A stretch of 64,000 nt of DNA from CAVQRB01 sp963715055 (GCA_963715055.1 CAVQRB010000023.1:62001-126000), one strand, 5' to 3'; positions 1 to 9,288 are shown, numbered from the stretch's first letter. Numbers and translations are program-made. Notes: a model not told the origin generated them from the letters alone.

Positions 1-1152
1 TTTGCCGACAATGGCCTTGTGCTCGGCGCGGTGGCGGAGGGCGGCTATGGCGCTGTCGGACTGCCCAAGGAGATCTACGACGGTCTGTCCTCCTTCGGCC
101 AGCTGATTGCCAAGAAAACCTTGGTCGAAATCAACATCCTCAAGGTCGAACTGGTGCTGGGCATCTGGATCGGGGCGGTGACCTTCACCGGCTCGGTGAT
201 CGCCTATGGCAAGCTCGCGGGCAAGGTGGACTCTGCGGCCAAGAAGCTGCCCGGCGGGCACCTGCTGAACGCGGGCGCTGCCGGTCTGTCTCTGCTCTTC
301 ACCATCATGTACCTGGGCGGCTCCGGCAGCTGGACGCTGGTGCTGCTGACGCTTCTGGCGCTCTTCATCGGCTATCATCTGATCATGGGTATCGGCGGCG
401 CGGACATGCCGGTCGTGGTCTCCATGCTCAACAGCTATTCGGGCTGGGCTGCGGCGGCGATCGGGTTCTCCCTGGGCAATGACCTGCTGATTGTCGTGGG
501 GGCGCTCGTGGGCTCCTCCGGTGCGATCCTGAGCTACATCATGTGCAAGGCGATGAACCGTTCTTTCGTCTCGGTCATTCTGGGCGGCTTCGGCGGCCCT
601 GCGGGCGAGCAGATGGCCGTGGAAGGCGAGCAGATCGCCATCGAAGCCGAAGGCGTGGCCGCAGCCCTCAACGAGGCGGACAGCGTCATCATCATCCCCG
701 GCTACGGCATGGCGGTGGCGCAAGCCCAGCAGGGCGTGGCCGAACTGGTGCGCAAGCTGCGCGCCAAGGGCAAGACCGTGCGCTTTGCCATCCATCCGGT
801 CGCGGGCCGTCTGCCGGGGCACATGAACGTGCTCCTGGCCGAAGCCAAGGTGCCCTATGACATCGTCATGGAAATGGACGAGATCAACGACGATTTCCCG
901 TCCACGGACGTGGCCATCGTGATCGGCTCCAACGACATCGTCAATCCGGCGGCACAGGACGACCCCAACAGCCCCATCGCCGGGATGCCGGTGCTGGAAT
1001 GCTGGAAGGCCAAGCAGGTCTTCGTCTCCAAACGCGGGCAGGGCACGGGCTATTCGGGCATCGAAAACCCGCTCTTCTTCAAGGAGAACACGCGGATGTT
1101 CTACGGCGACGCCAAGGCCTCGCTCGACAAGCTGCTGCCGATGATCGACTAG
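1..1152 (+). CDS. pntB: NAD(P) transhydrogenase subunit beta, 5'-truncated by window start
   Basis: PntB with PntA forms the membrane-bound proton-translocating transhydrogenase that moves hydride from NADH to NADP+. The reading frame is open from base 1, so the gene starts upstream; 383 residues are visible out of roughly 460-480 usual for the family. The membrane domain is seen in the first part, including the very conserved GGADMPVVVSMLNSYSG stretch. The C-terminal NADP(H)-binding domain III shows GYGMAVAQAQ, HPVAGRLPGHMNVLLAEA and NPLFFKENTRM. A GTG at base 19 is internal and is not the real start. pntA is presumably just upstream, outside the window. A hairpin follows the stop codon. Confidence 0.96.
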   Translation, partial: FADNGLVLGAVAEGGYGAVGLPKEIYDGLSSFGQLIAKKTLVEINILKVELVLGIWIGAVTFTGSVIAYGKLAGKVDSAAKKLPGGHLLNAGAAGLSLLFTIMYLGGSGSWTLVLLTLLALFIGYHLIMGIGGADMPVVVSMLNSYSGWAAAAIGFSLGNDLLIVVGALVGSSGAILSYIMCKAMNRSFVSVILGGFGGPAGEQMAVEGEQIAIEAEGVAAALNEADSVIIIPGYGMAVAQAQQGVAELVRKLRAKGKTVRFAIHPVAGRLPGHMNVLLAEAKVPYDIVMEMDEINDDFPSTDVAIVIGSNDIVNPAAQDDPNSPIAGMPVLECWKAKQVFVSKRGQGTGYSGIENPLFFKENTRMFYGDAKASLDKLLPMID

Positions 1153-1178
1153 AGGTCAAGGCCGTTTCGATGCAACCA

Positions 1179-1210
1179 AAGGCGTGCCCTGACCGGGCGC
1201 GCCTTCTTCT
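1179..1210 (+). terminator. Candidate Rho-independent terminator after pntB
   Basis: An 11-bp stem (1179-1189 with 1195-1205, one G-T pair) closes a 5-base loop, 27 bases after the pntB stop. It is followed by CTTCTGAT, a weak T-tract, so termination may be partial. No other structure is obvious in the 184-base gap to the next gene. Confidence 0.45.
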
Positions 1211-1336
1211 GATGACGGAACGGGTGTCGTCGCGGATGGTCAAGAGCTGTCGCTCGGGTCTAGACTGAGGCACATCGGTCGTGTTTCCTGAGGCGCGCGG
1301 CTGCCACCGGTGGAGAAGTCGCCGAGGAGGAGACAC

Positions 1337-2749
1337 ATGATCTGGCTCGTTGCCCATGTCGTGATCGTGGGACTTTGCTTTGCCGCTATTCTGCTGCGAC
1401 CGAACCGGGAGCCGGAGGCGCGCATGGCCTGGCTGGTGGTGGTCTTCGCCTTGCCCTTCGGCGGGGCCGTCGCCTATCTGCTGCTTGGTAGCACCAGCAT
1501 CGGGCGTAAACGCCTCGCCCGCCTGACCCGTGTTGCAGAGGCCCTGCCGGCACCTGTGCCGGATGTGACTGACACGCAGGCAAGAGGCCCCTACGAAGCG
1601 CTTTTTCGCGTCGGCCAGTCGATCAGCGGCTATGCGCCGGTTGGCGGCAACTCTGCCCGGCTTATGGCGGATTCCGACACGATGATCGACGAATTGGTGC
1701 AGGACATCGATGCGGCGGTGGAGCATGTCCATCTGCTTTTCTACATCTGGCTGCCCGATGGTAACGGCACGAAGGTCATCGAGGCCTGCAAGCGCGCAGT
1801 GGGGCGTGGTGTGACGTGTCGGGTGATGGTGGACAGCCTCGGCTCGCGGGATCTGGCGCGCAGCAAGGCCTGGCGCGAGATGCAGGCGGCAGGGGTGCGT
1901 ACCGCCGTCGCCCTTCGCATCGGCAACCCGCTGGTGCGGATCTTCAACGGGCGGATCGATTTGCGCAACCACCGCAAGATCGTGGTGATCGACAACCGCA
2001 TCACCTATTGCGGCAGCCAGAACTGCGCCGATCCCGCCTTCCTGCCGAAAGCGCGTTTCGGGCCGTGGGTCGATGCGGTGATGCGCTTCGAAGGACCAGT
2101 GGTTCGGCAGAATCAGCACCTCTTCGCCAGCGACTGGATGGCGGAGGTGGACGAGGACCTGAGCGCGCTTGTCCATGCGCCGGTCGTGGCCGATCAGAGC
2201 GGATTTGTCGCCCAGGTCGTGGCGACCGGACCGACGGTGCGAGCGGGCGCGATGCCGGAGCTATTCCAGTCACTCATATACGCTGCTCGGCGGGAGCTGT
2301 TCATCACGACACCCTACTACGTCCCTAATGCGGCGCTTCAGGCGGCGCTTTGCGCGGCGGCCAACCGCGGGGTTGAGACCACCATCGTCTTTCCCGCCCG
2401 AAACGACGATGCAGCAGTAGGTGCTACGGCGCGAAGCTACTACGAGCGCCTGATCGCAGCCGGTGTGCGGGTTTTCGAGTATGACGCGGGCCTTCTGCAC
2501 ACCAAATCGATGACGCTCGACGGCGAGGTGACGCTGATCGGGTCGGCCAACATGGACCGTCGCAGTTTCGAGCTGAACTACGAGAACAACATTCTGCTGC
2601 ATGACGCGGACATCACCGCCCGGATGCTGGCGCGCCAGCAGAGCTACCTCGCGGCGGCGCGGCCCGTTACCGCACAGGAGGTGCGAGCCTGGAGCTGGCC
2701 GCGTCGGATGTGGCAGAATGCCGTCGCTATCGTTGGGCCGGTGCTGTGA
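1337..2749 (+). CDS. cls: Cardiolipin synthase / phospholipase D family protein
   Basis: Probably condenses two phosphatidylglycerols into cardiolipin at the inner membrane. It has two N-terminal hydrophobic segments (about residues 1-50), then two phospholipase D catalytic modules with HxK(x4)D motifs: NHRKIVVID near residue 212 and LLHTKSMTLD near residue 387, each followed by a GSxN element (GSQN, GSANMD). At 470 residues it matches bacterial Cls proteins. The ATG at 1337 is preferred to an in-frame GTG at 1310 because GAGGAGGAG lies just before it. It stands alone between pntB and the DUF3422 gene. A related PLD transphosphatidylase role cannot be excluded. Confidence 0.88.
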   Translation: MIWLVAHVVIVGLCFAAILLRPNREPEARMAWLVVVFALPFGGAVAYLLLGSTSIGRKRLARLTRVAEALPAPVPDVTDTQARGPYEALFRVGQSISGYAPVGGNSARLMADSDTMIDELVQDIDAAVEHVHLLFYIWLPDGNGTKVIEACKRAVGRGVTCRVMVDSLGSRDLARSKAWREMQAAGVRTAVALRIGNPLVRIFNGRIDLRNHRKIVVIDNRITYCGSQNCADPAFLPKARFGPWVDAVMRFEGPVVRQNQHLFASDWMAEVDEDLSALVHAPVVADQSGFVAQVVATGPTVRAGAMPELFQSLIYAARRELFITTPYYVPNAALQAALCAAANRGVETTIVFPARNDDAAVGATARSYYERLIAAGVRVFEYDAGLLHTKSMTLDGEVTLIGSANMDRRSFELNYENNILLHDADITARMLARQQSYLAAARPVTAQEVRAWSWPRRMWQNAVAIVGPVL

Positions 2750-2906
2750 CCTGCGCGGCGCGGGGCAGGTGGCAACGATGTGCGAGGGGCGCGGATTTTC
2801 CAAGCAAGGCACTGACTTAGCCTTCGGCAGTGCCAGTATGCCGGCGCAGTTTTGCAACAGTATACGATTGTATTCTCTTAACTTATTGTAAATAATGAGA
2901 AAAAAA

Positions 2907-2934
2907 TTGACATTGCCGGTCCTGCGGTTACATC
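2907..2934 (+). promoter_or_regulatory. Candidate promoter of the DUF3422 gene
   Basis: In an AT-rich patch of the 208-base gap, TTGACA (2907-2912) and TACATC (2929-2934) are 16 bp apart and 24 bases before the DUF3422 start codon. A 7-bp hairpin (2808-2814 with 2828-2834) lies upstream and could end cls transcription, but it has no T-tract. Confidence 0.3.
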
Positions 2935-2957
2935 GTTGACAAAACCGGAGCTTTCTC

Positions 2958-4241
2958 ATGGCACCCATCACGGATCATCCGCTGCGCTACAAGCTGGCAA
3001 ACGAATTGCATGCGCGGCCTTTCCCGTCGATGACGGCACCCTGTTCGGCGGTCTATCTCGCCATCAAGATGCCCAACGACGCGGTGAGCCGCGACCGGGG
3101 CAAGGATCTGGAGCATCTGACGGCGTTGCTGGACAGGCATGGCGCGCCGCACCCGCAGCCCGGAGCAACGCATTACTACGGCCAGATCGGCAAGCACTGG
3201 CTCAAATGGGAGCAGCACACGGAGTTCGTGACCTACACGGCGTTCTCGGAGGCCGGCATGAACCGGCCTTTCGATCCGGCGGATTTCGAGGTCTTCCCGA
3301 CCGACTGGCTCGATGCCGCACCGGGGCAGCGGATCACTTCGGCCATGCTGCATATCGTGCAGATGCCGGCGCAGGAAGCAGAGGTCGGCAAACATCTTGA
3401 CGCCTGGTTCGTCACCGAAAGCCTCGCGGCGGCGTCCGTGCTCGATGACGCGGCGGTGGTGGCGGGCGATTTCCGGATCGATCTCAACGGCCATCTGCGC
3501 TTTGCAGTTTTCACTCGACCCGACACCACCGCGCGGCGGATCGGACGGATCGTTCAGCGGCTCTGCGAGATCGAGACCTACAAGTCGATGTCTATGCTGG
3601 GCTTTGCGCGGGTGCGGTCGATGCAGCCGGCGCTGAACGATCTGGACACGCGGCTGACCGGGCTGATGAGTGCGATGACCGATGAGGGGGCGTCTGCCGA
3701 GAAGACGCTGCACGAGCTTCTGGAGACCTCCGCCAAGCTGGAGACCCTCTCGGCGCAGGCCTCCTTCCGGTTCGCGGCGACGGCGGCCTATGAGGCATTG
3801 GTGAACCAGCGCATCGAGGCGCTGCGCGAAGAGCGTTTTCAGGGCCGCCAGCATTTCGCGGAGTTCATGATGCGCCGCTACGCGCCCGCCATGCGCACGG
3901 TCAACGCGGCGGAGCGGCGGCTCGAGGCGATGTCAAGCCGGTCGATCCGTGCCTCCAACCTGCTCAGGACGCGGGTGGACGTGGAGCGGTCCGCGCAGAA
4001 CCAGGCGCTTCTGGAGAGCATGGACAAGCGCTCGGACCTGCAACTGCGCTTGCAACGGACGGTCGAAGGCTTGTCGGTGGTGGCGATCAGCTACTATGCG
4101 GTGTCGCTGGTGGGCTACCTGCTCTACCCGTTGGCCGAGACCAGCGGGTCGAGCAAGGGGGCCTTGACGGCCCTGATCACTCTGCCGGTTGTCGGATTTG
4201 TGTGGTGGGCCATCCGGCGTCTGCGGGCGAAGGTCGAATAG
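2958..4241 (+). CDS. DUF3422 family membrane-anchored protein
   Basis: 427 residues. The N-terminal signature DHPLRYKLANELHARPFP is characteristic of the DUF3422 family, whose function is unknown. The centre is rich in charged helix and the C-terminal third probably forms coiled coil. Two hydrophobic segments near residues 370-412 predict C-terminal membrane anchoring, topologically similar to CorA-like proteins, though I see no GMN motif. The ATG follows a GGAG site. Its last 65 bp overlap the 3' end of the convergent YeeE/YedE gene, which is unusual for two genuine coding ends. Confidence 0.85.
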   Translation: MAPITDHPLRYKLANELHARPFPSMTAPCSAVYLAIKMPNDAVSRDRGKDLEHLTALLDRHGAPHPQPGATHYYGQIGKHWLKWEQHTEFVTYTAFSEAGMNRPFDPADFEVFPTDWLDAAPGQRITSAMLHIVQMPAQEAEVGKHLDAWFVTESLAAASVLDDAAVVAGDFRIDLNGHLRFAVFTRPDTTARRIGRIVQRLCEIETYKSMSMLGFARVRSMQPALNDLDTRLTGLMSAMTDEGASAEKTLHELLETSAKLETLSAQASFRFAATAAYEALVNQRIEALREERFQGRQHFAEFMMRRYAPAMRTVNAAERRLEAMSSRSIRASNLLRTRVDVERSAQNQALLESMDKRSDLQLRLQRTVEGLSVVAISYYAVSLVGYLLYPLAETSGSSKGALTALITLPVVGFVWWAIRRLRAKVE

Positions 4242-5247
4242 CGCGCAAGGCCGCGTTGGTGATCAGCGCGCCGGCCGCGATGGCCAGCAGGGCAAGGATC
4301 GCGGCGACCGAAAGGGTCGGGATGCCCGCCAGGCCCGCGCCCACGGTGCAGCCGCCCGCCAGAACCCCGCCCACGCCCATCAGGACGGCACCGGCGGCAT
4401 AGCGCCCGGTTTCCGCAGGAGAGGTGAAGCTCTGCCAGCGGAAGCTGCCGAAGAGCAGCGAGGCCGCCAGCGCACCCGCGAGGACACCGCCGACGAGGCC
4501 CACGCCGAAGCCGGCAGGGATCGAGGTGGAGGCGACCGACCAGAACAGCGTTTCGGCCCAGGGCGAGGTGAAAGACAGGCTTTCCATCGCGATGGGGTCG
4601 AAGTCGTCATAGAGCACGAAGCCTGTGCCGACCCAGGCGAGTGGCACCAGCAGCCCCAGCAGCACGGCAAGCACGATCGTGCCCAGACGGTTGCCGGATC
4701 GCAGGCTTACGAGGAGGGCCGCGACCGCGATCAGGGCGGTCCAAAGGAGAGCGCTGCCGGGCAGGGCGGCACTGTCGCCGAGATTGACGGTGACGGCGCC
4801 CAGCGATGTGCGCAGCGGCGCCAGCACGCCCTTCAGCGTGGCATGGGCGGCAACGGCGAAGACGATGAGTACCGTCAGTGCGCGCAGGTTGCCCGAGCCG
4901 GTGAGCACCGTCAGCCGGGACACGCAGCCGCGCGTGAGTACCATGCCCGCGCCGAACAGGAGCCCGCCCGTCAGGATCGCAAGCCAGGGCAGGTCGGCGG
5001 TCATGAAGCGATGCTCGGCAAAGCTGATCACCCCCGCAAAGACCGCGGCCTGCGTGCCGATGAGGGCGGCGGCGAGGGCGGCGAGCCAGACGCCAAGGGC
5101 AGCGCGGCGGTCGTCGCCGACAAGGCTGCGACGGAAACAGAACTGCGTGCGTTCGGCCAGCAGCCCGAAGACGGCTCCGACGATCAATGCAAAGAAGACC
5201 ACGGCCTGCGGGGCCGTGACATTTTCAAAACCGAGCGATTCGAACAT
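4177..5247 (-). CDS. YeeE/YedE family membrane transporter (sulfur compound uptake)
   Basis: A polytopic membrane protein of 356 residues with the YeeE/YedE repeat: GMVLTRGCVSRL in the first half and GGCTVGAGLAGI in the second, each holding a conserved cysteine, plus the N-terminal ERTQFCFRRS. Characterised relatives (TsuA) import thiosulfate; the substrate here is inferred to be a reduced sulfur species. The start at 5247 is chosen over an upstream ATG at 5301 because it is preceded by GGAG and begins directly with the hydrophobic protein. The 3' end runs 65 bp into the convergent DUF3422 gene. The upstream gap contains two dyads (5265-5274 and 5358-5373). Confidence 0.85.
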   Translation of the reverse strand: MFESLGFENVTAPQAVVFFALIVGAVFGLLAERTQFCFRRSLVGDDRRAALGVWLAALAAALIGTQAAVFAGVISFAEHRFMTADLPWLAILTGGLLFGAGMVLTRGCVSRLTVLTGSGNLRALTVLIVFAVAAHATLKGVLAPLRTSLGAVTVNLGDSAALPGSALLWTALIAVAALLVSLRSGNRLGTIVLAVLLGLLVPLAWVGTGFVLYDDFDPIAMESLSFTSPWAETLFWSVASTSIPAGFGVGLVGGVLAGALAASLLFGSFRWQSFTSPAETGRYAAGAVLMGVGGVLAGGCTVGAGLAGIPTLSVAAILALLAIAAGALITNAALRAIRPSPADAGWPTTQIRQPAE

Positions 5248-5357
5248 CAGAGTTCTCCGGAAATCAGAATTCTGTTCCAGATGTATGCCAGGCGTGCGCA
5301 AATCAAGCTTATGTTACGGCGGGAGATCGCTGTCCATAAGAACAATTTCCCGATAGC

Positions 5358-5373
5358 GTTCTGTGTGCAGAAC
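5358..5373. promoter_or_regulatory. Inverted repeat GTTCTG-N4-CAGAAC upstream of the YeeE/YedE gene
   Basis: A perfect 6+6 dyad with a 4-bp centre, 111 bp before the transporter start. A second palindrome, CAGAATTCTG (5265-5274), lies 18 bp before the start codon. Either could bind a dimeric repressor. The rest of the 221-base gap shows nothing clear. Confidence 0.3.
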
Positions 5374-5468
5374 CTTTGTCGCAATAGCCACCCTTCGCCG
5401 GACGATTGTGACTGCTGCGGCCTGCCGAACCGGAACGCCGGTCCTATTTTGAAGAATCTGGCTTCTGC

Positions 5469-6446
5469 TCAGCGACCGCGGATGCGCGGGTCGAGCGCGT
5501 CGCGCAAGCCGTCACCGAGGTAATTGACCGAGAGCACCGTGAGCGAGATCAGGATGCCGGGCAGCATGACCCGCTCCGGGAACTCCTCCATGCGGGGCAC
5601 GGCATCCGACAGGAGCTTGCCCCAGGTGGGGAAGTCCGACGGAAAGCCGACGCCGAGGAAGGACAGGGCACTTTCGGTGATGATCGCCGTGGCGAGGCCC
5701 AGCGTGGCGGAGACCATGATCGGGGAGACCACGTTGGGCAGCAGGTGCCGGCGGATGATCTTGAAGGGCGTGGTGCCGATGGAGCGGGCGGCGAGAATGA
5801 ACTCGCGTTCCTTGAGGGCGAGGATCTCGCCGCGTACGATCCGCGCCGTGGGCATCCAGGAGGTGATGCCGATGATGCCGACGATCAGGATAAACATGCC
5901 GCCTTCGGGCCCGAAAGCCGCGCGCAGGGGTTGGCGGAAGAGCGTCACCGCGACCAGCAGCAGGGGCAGGATCGGCAGCGACAGGAAAAGGTCGGTCAGG
6001 CGCATCAGCGGTCCGTCGAGGCGCTTGAAATAGCCCGCACAGACGCCGACGGCGCTGCCGATCACCAGTGACAGGATCATCGCCATCCACCCCACCGCCA
6101 GCGAGGCCCGCCCGCCCGCGATGAGCGAGGCCATGATGTCACGCCCGAGGTTGTCGGTGCCCATCGGGTGCGCCCAGGAGGTATTGGCCGTGCTGTCCCA
6201 CAGCAGCGAATAAATCGGTCGCAGGTCCTTGTTGCGGATGTCGAGCTGTTTGGGATCGAGCGTCCAGAGATAGGGTCCGATGAGCACGAAGAGCGTTATG
6301 AAGAGCAGAAAGCCGCCCCCCACGAGCGCACCCTTGTGGTGGCTGAGCTGGTCCCAGACGTCGCGCCACTGGCTGCGCGGAGGCTTTTGCGGCTCTTTGT
6401 CCTTCAGTGCCCCGAAGGTTTCGATTTCTGTGTTCTGATCAGTCAT
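5469..6446 (-). CDS. Dipeptide/oligopeptide-type ABC transporter permease (DppC/OppC family)
   Basis: Inner-membrane channel subunit of a peptide-type importer, 325 residues. A soluble N-terminus with one membrane span is followed by the BPD_transp_1 core. Seen are the HPMGTDNLGRDI signature of DppC/OppC and the EREFILAARSIGTTPFKIIRRHLLPN cytoplasmic loop region that docks the ATPase (read as EREFILAARSIG plus RRHLLPN). It starts inside the 3' end of the DppB-like gene (8-bp overlap), so the two are translationally coupled. It is last in the minus-strand unit binding protein, DppB, DppC. Confidence 0.93.
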   Translation of the reverse strand: MTDQNTEIETFGALKDKEPQKPPRSQWRDVWDQLSHHKGALVGGGFLLFITLFVLIGPYLWTLDPKQLDIRNKDLRPIYSLLWDSTANTSWAHPMGTDNLGRDIMASLIAGGRASLAVGWMAMILSLVIGSAVGVCAGYFKRLDGPLMRLTDLFLSLPILPLLLVAVTLFRQPLRAAFGPEGGMFILIVGIIGITSWMPTARIVRGEILALKEREFILAARSIGTTPFKIIRRHLLPNVVSPIMVSATLGLATAIITESALSFLGVGFPSDFPTWGKLLSDAVPRMEEFPERVMLPGILISLTVLSVNYLGDGLRDALDPRIRGR

Positions 6447-7446
6447 AGCGGATCCTCGGGTCGAGCACGCCGTAGAGCACGTCAGCGATCAGGTTGAAGA
6501 GCACGATCAGGATCGCGAAGATGAAGGTCAGCGTCATTACCATCGGCAGGTCATTGGCGAATAGCGCGGTGAGCAGAAGCTGCCCGATGCCGTTCACCTT
6601 GAAGAGCGTTTCGGTGATGATCGCGCCGCCGAAGATGGACGGTACGCCAAGAGCGATCACCGTCACGATGGGAATGAGCGAGTTGCGCAGCACATGCACG
6701 AGCACCACGGAGCTTTCCTTCAGCCCCTTGGCGCGGGCGGTGCGCACGTAATCCTGGTTGAGGTTGTCGAGCATGGAGGAGCGCATGAAGCGGCTGATCT
6801 GCGCGGTGGTCTGCAGGGCGAGCACCATCACCGGCATGATCATCTGCTGCAGCTGGAATTTGAAGCTGGCCCAGTCGGTGACCACATGGGTGGTGTCGTA
6901 GATCGAGGGAAACCAGCCCAGATTGACCGAAAAGATCACGATGACCACGACCCCCGAAAAGAACGGCGGGATCGAAAAGCCGATCATGCTGATGAAGGTA
7001 CCGGCCTGATCGAAGACCGAGTATTGCTTGTAGGCGGAATAGATGCCGATGGGCAGGGCGATCAGGATGCCCACGATATAGGACATGCCCACGACCCAGA
7101 GCGTTTGCGGCATCCGCTGCATCACGATGTCCATCACCGGCGAGCGGGTCTGCCAGGAGATCACGCGCAGCTTGCCTTCGGAGAAGGAAGTGCCGAACCA
7201 ATGGTCGATCAGCACCTGCGGCTCGATCCAGAAGAACTGCACCAGCCATTTCCAGTATTGAACGTACGCCGGCTCGCCGAGGCCCAGAGCCTGGCGCATC
7301 TTTTCCTTGACTTCCGGGGGAACGGTCAGCGGCACCTGCGACATCGGATCGCCGGGCGCCAGTTGCAGAAGCAGGAAGATCACGAGGCTGATGAACAGGA
7401 GTGTCGGGATCGACAGGACCAGCCGTCTGATGGTGTAGGTCAGCAT
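6439..7446 (-). CDS. Dipeptide/oligopeptide-type ABC transporter permease (DppB/OppB family)
   Basis: First membrane subunit of the same importer, 335 residues. The N-terminus MLTYTIRRLVLSIPTLLFIS and the PGDPM element are typical of DppB/OppB; the ATPase-docking loop reads DYVRTARAKGLKESSVVLVH. The C-terminus LDPRIRYD is also family-typical. A long periplasmic insertion lies between the first two spans (about residues 40-105). It overlaps the next permease gene by 8 bp and is separated from the binding-protein gene by a hairpin, suggesting lower expression than the binding protein. Confidence 0.93.
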   Translation of the reverse strand: MLTYTIRRLVLSIPTLLFISLVIFLLLQLAPGDPMSQVPLTVPPEVKEKMRQALGLGEPAYVQYWKWLVQFFWIEPQVLIDHWFGTSFSEGKLRVISWQTRSPVMDIVMQRMPQTLWVVGMSYIVGILIALPIGIYSAYKQYSVFDQAGTFISMIGFSIPPFFSGVVVIVIFSVNLGWFPSIYDTTHVVTDWASFKFQLQQMIMPVMVLALQTTAQISRFMRSSMLDNLNQDYVRTARAKGLKESSVVLVHVLRNSLIPIVTVIALGVPSIFGGAIITETLFKVNGIGQLLLTALFANDLPMVMTLTFIFAILIVLFNLIADVLYGVLDPRIRYD

Positions 7447-7512
7447 GCGCTACGCCTTTGTAGGTCGGTCTCGCTATCGTCAAGCAAGTACGGCGGGTAA
7501 TCAATCGCCGGC

Positions 7513-7557
7513 GGCAAAAAGAAATAGGGCAGGGGCGCGCATGACACACCCCTGCCC
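7513..7557 (-). terminator. Partial terminator / attenuator between binding protein and permease genes
   Basis: A perfect 9-bp GC stem (7527-7535 with 7549-7557) around a 13-base loop sits just after the binding-protein stop. On the minus strand it is followed by a T-rich run, TATTTCTTTTTG. This arrangement commonly makes the binding protein more abundant than the permeases. Confidence 0.6.
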
Positions 7558-7566
7558 GATCCTGCT

Positions 7567-9288
7567 TCAGTTGCCGATGCGGTACCAGTCCGCCACGTTC
7601 CAAAGCTCGCTGTCCCAGGTATTCAGGATCACACCGCCGAGCGTGGTCGAATGCGCCGAGACACGGCCCCGGTCGACCAGCGGCACGATGGTCATGGTGT
7701 CCTTGGTCAGCATGTCGTTGAGCTTCTTGGCCAACTCACCGCGCTTGTCGAGCTCGCCCGTGCGACCCAGTTCGTCCACCAGCGCGTCATACTCTTCCGA
7801 GCAGAAACGGTTGATGTTTTCACCCTGCCACTGTGTTGCGGGGCTTGGGATGCGTTCGCAGCGGTAGCCCGCGAGGTACGACTGCGGGTCTGTGCCGTCG
7901 AAGTTGTTGGCATACATTTCCACGTCCGCGTAGAACTTCTCGAAGGTATCCGGCGAACCGGGATCACCGCCGAAGAACACTGAGGCGTCGACGTTGCGCA
8001 GTTCGGTCTCGACACCGATCTGGCTCCACCAATCCTTGATCAGCGCCTGGAAGTCCTGACGCACGGCGTTGGTCGATGTCTGATAGAGCAGCGAGAGCTT
8101 CATGCCGTCCTTGTCGCGCACACCGTCGCCGTCGCTGTCGGTCCAGCCGGCTTCCTCCAGCAGCGCCTTGGCGCCTTCGAGGTCCTGCGTCAGGCACTCG
8201 GTGTTGTCGGAAGCATAGAGCGCAGGGGCGGGCACCACGTTGCAGGTCGGACGCCCGGCCTGGCCATAACCCACTTCCACCAGCAGTTCGCGGTCGATCG
8301 CCATGGAGAGCGCCTTGCGCACCTTGAAATCCGACAGGATCGGATGCGGATGCGCAACGGTCGAACGCTCACCTTCCGGCAGATCTGGCGAGGGGTTCGT
8401 GAGGTTCATCTCGATCCGTTCGACCAGCGTGCCGAAGGCTGCGATCGGCACACCCTTGCCACCCTCGGCCATCTTGGCCAGGACGTCGGGGGCCAGTTGC
8501 AGGTTCCAGGCGTAGTCGAACTCACCGGTTTCCATGACTGCGCGACCTGCGCCCGCCGCATCGCCGCCGCCCTTGAAGGTCAGCGTCGCGAAAGCGGGTT
8601 TGCTGGGGTCGCGGTAGTTGGGGTTCGCCGCCATTGTGATCACGTCATTGGGACGGAAATCCGTGACGACAAAGGGGCCTGTGCCGATCGGGCTGAAGTT
8701 TGCTTCGGTGCATTCCGGTGCCTTGGCTCCGAGGCAATCGGCGAATTGTGCCGCCTGCAGGATCGGGGACTGGCCGCCCATGAAGGGGCCGTAAGGGTTG
8801 GGTTGCGGCGCGCCGAAGGTGACCTTTACGGTCAGGTCATCAATGGCCTCGACACTGGCGACGCCATCATATTTCGAGCCCTGCGCGCAGCCGCCTTCGG
8901 GATGCATGCAGTATTCGGCGGTGAATGTCACATCCGCGGAGGTCACCGGCGTGCCATCAGACCATAGCAGCCCTTCCTTGAGCTTCCAGGTGATCGAAGT
9001 CAGGTCGGCGCTGACGCCTCCATTCTCGACGGTCGGGATTTCTTCGGCCAGATAAGGCACCAGAGCGCCGGTTTGATCGTAGCGGCCCAGCGGCTCCAAC
9101 ACGAGCGACGCCGCTTCGATGTCCTTGGTGCCGCCGGAAAGAAACGGGTTCATGATCGATGGCGCCTGCCAGTAGATGATGTTGACCTGGCCATCGCGGC
9201 CACGCTCGCCCACATGGCCGTCGGCGATAGCCATCGGCACAAGGGCGGTGGTCGCAAGCGCGCCCGTCAGAAAGGTTTTTAGGATCAT
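7567..9288 (-). CDS. ABC transporter periplasmic substrate-binding protein (family 5, peptide/opine type)
   Basis: Captures the substrate in the periplasm for the adjacent permeases. It is 573 residues from the ATG at 9288, which has AAGGAG at ideal spacing; an upstream in-frame ATG (9309) would only lengthen the signal peptide. Residues 1-23 form a signal peptide (ILKTFLTGALATTALVPMA). The body matches SBP_bac_5 proteins: YLAEEIPTVE, TWKLKEGLLWSDGTPVTSADV near the N-terminus (read here as two motifs), and VRKALSMAIDRELLVEVG in the middle. The substrate is unknown; the neighbouring deacylase and oxidase genes suggest an acylated or modified amino acid or a short peptide. Confidence 0.92.
   Translation of the reverse strand: MILKTFLTGALATTALVPMAIADGHVGERGRDGQVNIIYWQAPSIMNPFLSGGTKDIEAASLVLEPLGRYDQTGALVPYLAEEIPTVENGGVSADLTSITWKLKEGLLWSDGTPVTSADVTFTAEYCMHPEGGCAQGSKYDGVASVEAIDDLTVKVTFGAPQPNPYGPFMGGQSPILQAAQFADCLGAKAPECTEANFSPIGTGPFVVTDFRPNDVITMAANPNYRDPSKPAFATLTFKGGGDAAGAGRAVMETGEFDYAWNLQLAPDVLAKMAEGGKGVPIAAFGTLVERIEMNLTNPSPDLPEGERSTVAHPHPILSDFKVRKALSMAIDRELLVEVGYGQAGRPTCNVVPAPALYASDNTECLTQDLEGAKALLEEAGWTDSDGDGVRDKDGMKLSLLYQTSTNAVRQDFQALIKDWWSQIGVETELRNVDASVFFGGDPGSPDTFEKFYADVEMYANNFDGTDPQSYLAGYRCERIPSPATQWQGENINRFCSEEYDALVDELGRTGELDKRGELAKKLNDMLTKDTMTIVPLVDRGRVSAHSTTLGGVILNTWDSELWNVADWYRIGN

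Noticed and set aside
19..1152. pntB starting at GTG 19
   Set aside because: The frame is open to base 1 with conserved PntB sequence, so the gene continues upstream of the window.
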